A stretch of 64,000 nucleotides of DNA from Oxalobacteraceae bacterium AB_14 (GTDB lineage Bacteria > Pseudomonadota > Gammaproteobacteria > Burkholderiales > Burkholderiaceae_D), in assembly GCA_000381565.1 (NCBI GenBank), contig KB906725.1, forward strand, positions 2,111,818 to 2,175,817, read 5' to 3'. Within the stretch, counting starts at the first letter, position 1. Every line of letters begins with the position of its first letter. This document shows positions 62,820-64,000 of this stretch, one piece after another. Under the pieces are notes generated by a model that worked only from the letters and a program-made list of their open reading frames with translations, did no database searches and was not told where the DNA came from. The position numbers and the translations under genes were made by a program.

Positions 62820-63170
62820 TCAGATAGGGAACGAGAACGAAACGCCAGCGGCACTTTCGCGGTCGCCCCAAACGTCGCAGTTGCCCGTCCCGGCTACATT
62901 GACGATCAAGCCTTGCGCTTGTGCGGCAAGGATCGACGCGATCATTGCTTTGCCCGCTGCGCTGTTATTGTCGATGGCGAATTCATTGCTTGTTGCGCAT
63001 GCCGGACGGCCCGAGATCGTGCCAACGTTAAACGCCCACAGCGCGGCGCGGGTAGCGTTGACTGCGACGACCTTTCCGGCGGCGGAGCCGGCATATGCAT
63101 TGAAAGAGAACAGGGATAAGGCGGCCGCAGTAGTCAAGAGGGCGGCGCGGAATTTGGATGTGGTGGTCAT
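62820..63170 (-). CDS. Uncharacterised secreted protein with two Cys
   Basis: A 116-residue precursor with signal peptide MTTTSKFRAALLTTAAALS and cleavage near AYA. The mature protein has GRPACATSNEFAID and GTGNCDVWGDRES, so one disulphide is likely, and helix SAAGKAMIASILAAQAQG between. The pattern is that of small secreted proteins seen in several Oxalobacteraceae and pseudomonads, but I know no function. The ribosome site is weak. Confidence 0.65.
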   Translation of the reverse strand: MTTTSKFRAALLTTAAALSLFSFNAYAGSAAGKVVAVNATRAALWAFNVGTISGRPACATSNEFAIDNNSAAGKAMIASILAAQAQGLIVNVAGTGNCDVWGDRESAAGVSFSFPI

Positions 63171-63557
63171 AGATAAGGGGTCTAAAGTTGTTCCATGGTT
63201 ATCAAATCAAGGCCTCCGTCATAATCAGCGTCCGGAGGATTCGAAGTGCAAGCAAGAATGGAGGGGACATCAACAAAGGATGAATGCCAGCCGCACGTTC
63301 ACGCTTATCGCAGCCAGTAACTTCAGCAGCAATGGTTAGTATATTAGACAACATTGTATTTTTTGAAAAGAGAAACTTTTATTTTTTTTTGCAAGAAATA
63401 TGGATCACGGCGAAGCGCTTCGTGGACCCTTTCCCTCTCCGCTGGCAAGGGCTGCCAGAAATCGATATTTCTTGTATTGTTCTTTGCGAATATGGGCCGG
63501 AGTCATGCTCGGCATGGAGCGCGTGGCGCGGGCCAACAAGCGATGGGGGGCGACGCG
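63171..63557. other. Non-coding stretch before the broken SDR
   Basis: About 390 bp. The left part (to about 63420) is AT-rich with a T/A run near 63385 and probably holds the promoter of the secreted protein. The right part is GC-rich with no supported gene; short frames on the plus strand have no ribosome site or family features. Confidence 0.5.
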
Positions 63558-63800
63558 CTATTCGTGGTACCGTTGCGAGCGGCCGCCGTCGATCAGGAGG
63601 GTACTCCAGCCCGAGTGCGCGCGTGAGGCCGATCAGCGCTTGCTTGGCGATCGAGTAGGGAAGCAGCCGGGGATGACTTGTGGCTGTGGACCGACGGTGC
63701 GCGTGGCCAGGGTTTCCATCGCGGCGCGGTCGGAGACGTCCGCTTCGATGAAGATGGCGCGTTCCGGGCCCAGTTCGTCGGCGATGGCGCGGGCGTTGTT
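63558..63800 (-). pseudogene. Short-chain dehydrogenase fragments
   Basis: Three SDR pieces lie in order: NARAIADELGPERAIFIEAD with VSDRAAMETLATRTV (63800 downwards), then in another frame PYSIAKQALIGLTRALGLEY carrying the catalytic Tyr/Lys, then LLIDGGRSQRYHE and a TAG stop at 63558-63560. The glycine-rich start and most of the middle are deleted. It joins directly to the truncated aldo/keto reductase at about 63800. Confidence 0.85.
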
Positions 63801-64000
63801 AGGGCGGGCCATAGTTGTTGGCCAGGTCGAAGTGCATGATACCCAGGTCGAAGGCGGTGCGCAGCATGTCGCGCTGCGAGGCGAGCGGATTGGCGTCGCC
63901 GAAGTTGTGCCACAGGCCGAGGGACATCAGCGGCAGTTTCAGGCCGCTGCGGCCGCAGCTGCGGTATTGCATGGCGTCGTAGCGTTGCGGCGATGCGAGG
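63799..64000 (-). pseudogene. Aldo/keto reductase, N-terminal fragment (continues beyond window)
   Basis: SCGRSGLKLPLMSLGLWHNF, GDANPLASQRDMLRTAFDLG and FDLANNYGPP match the N-terminus of YghZ-like reductases. The frame ends in TAA at 63799-63801 exactly at GPP, where the family continues with YGSAE. That continuation is found at about 61156, so the gene is split by about 2.6 kb. The start lies beyond the window end. Confidence 0.88.

Overview
The window looks like the chromosome of a betaproteobacterium of the Oxalobacteraceae (Massilia/Duganella/Janthinobacterium type). The evidence is the high GC content, the core order ubiG-ompA-gyrA-(DUF2059)-serC-pheA-hisC-tyrA-aroA-cmk-rpsA-ihfB-lapA-lapB-ugd-rfaE1-comEA-cysM typical of Burkholderiales, the tmRNA tag ANDNSYALAA, and DUF4148 and AaeXAB-like genes. 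The genus is inferred from gene order and protein character, not from a search.

Layout. 1-1430: 3' end of a coiled-coil membrane protein with 18-residue repeats, tmRNA (ssrA) with a strong terminator, then a hairpin-rich repeat patch containing an inverted copy of the tmRNA T-arm. 1430-7360: PAS-GGDEF diguanylate cyclase, a decayed DegT-type aminotransferase, an ECF41 sigma factor with its carboxymuconolactone-decarboxylase-like target (both with matching promoters), and two tandem paralogues of unknown function with a GIY-YIG-like core. 7360-9603: gph, ubiG and ompA on the minus strand. 10042-25903: the housekeeping run from gyrA through serine and aromatic amino acid synthesis, rpsA, ihfB, lapAB, ugd and rfaE1. 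26045-34391: a ComEA-like protein, M28 peptidase, MBL-fold hydrolase, chemoreceptor, cNMP-TrxR-like flavoprotein, cysM and a small HTH-like protein.

34820-48795: a minus-strand operon moxR-DUF58-tgpA-mltB with ATGA overlaps, an S9 peptidase, a histone-deacetylase-like hydrolase, small genes of unknown function around a large inverted repeat, an OPT transporter, ylqF and a DOPA-dioxygenase-like gene. 48907-52031: a cobalamin riboswitch controlling a btuB-btuF pair. 52115-60126: dsbA, a small membrane protein, an SDR, a SnoaL-like protein, then a minus-strand efflux operon (DUF4148, outer membrane factor, MarR, FUSC pump, DUF1656, HlyD adaptor).

60620-64000 is a decayed accessory region. An aldo/keto reductase gene is split into pieces about 2.6 kb apart, and between them lie an IS110-family remnant with a nonsense codon, a fragmented SDR and two genes for small secreted proteins. 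No CRISPR array, prophage module or complete defence system is visible. The best leads for something new are the tandem GIY-YIG-like paralogues, the inverted repeat at 43.7 kb, the tmRNA-flanking repeats and the 60-64 kb decay zone.
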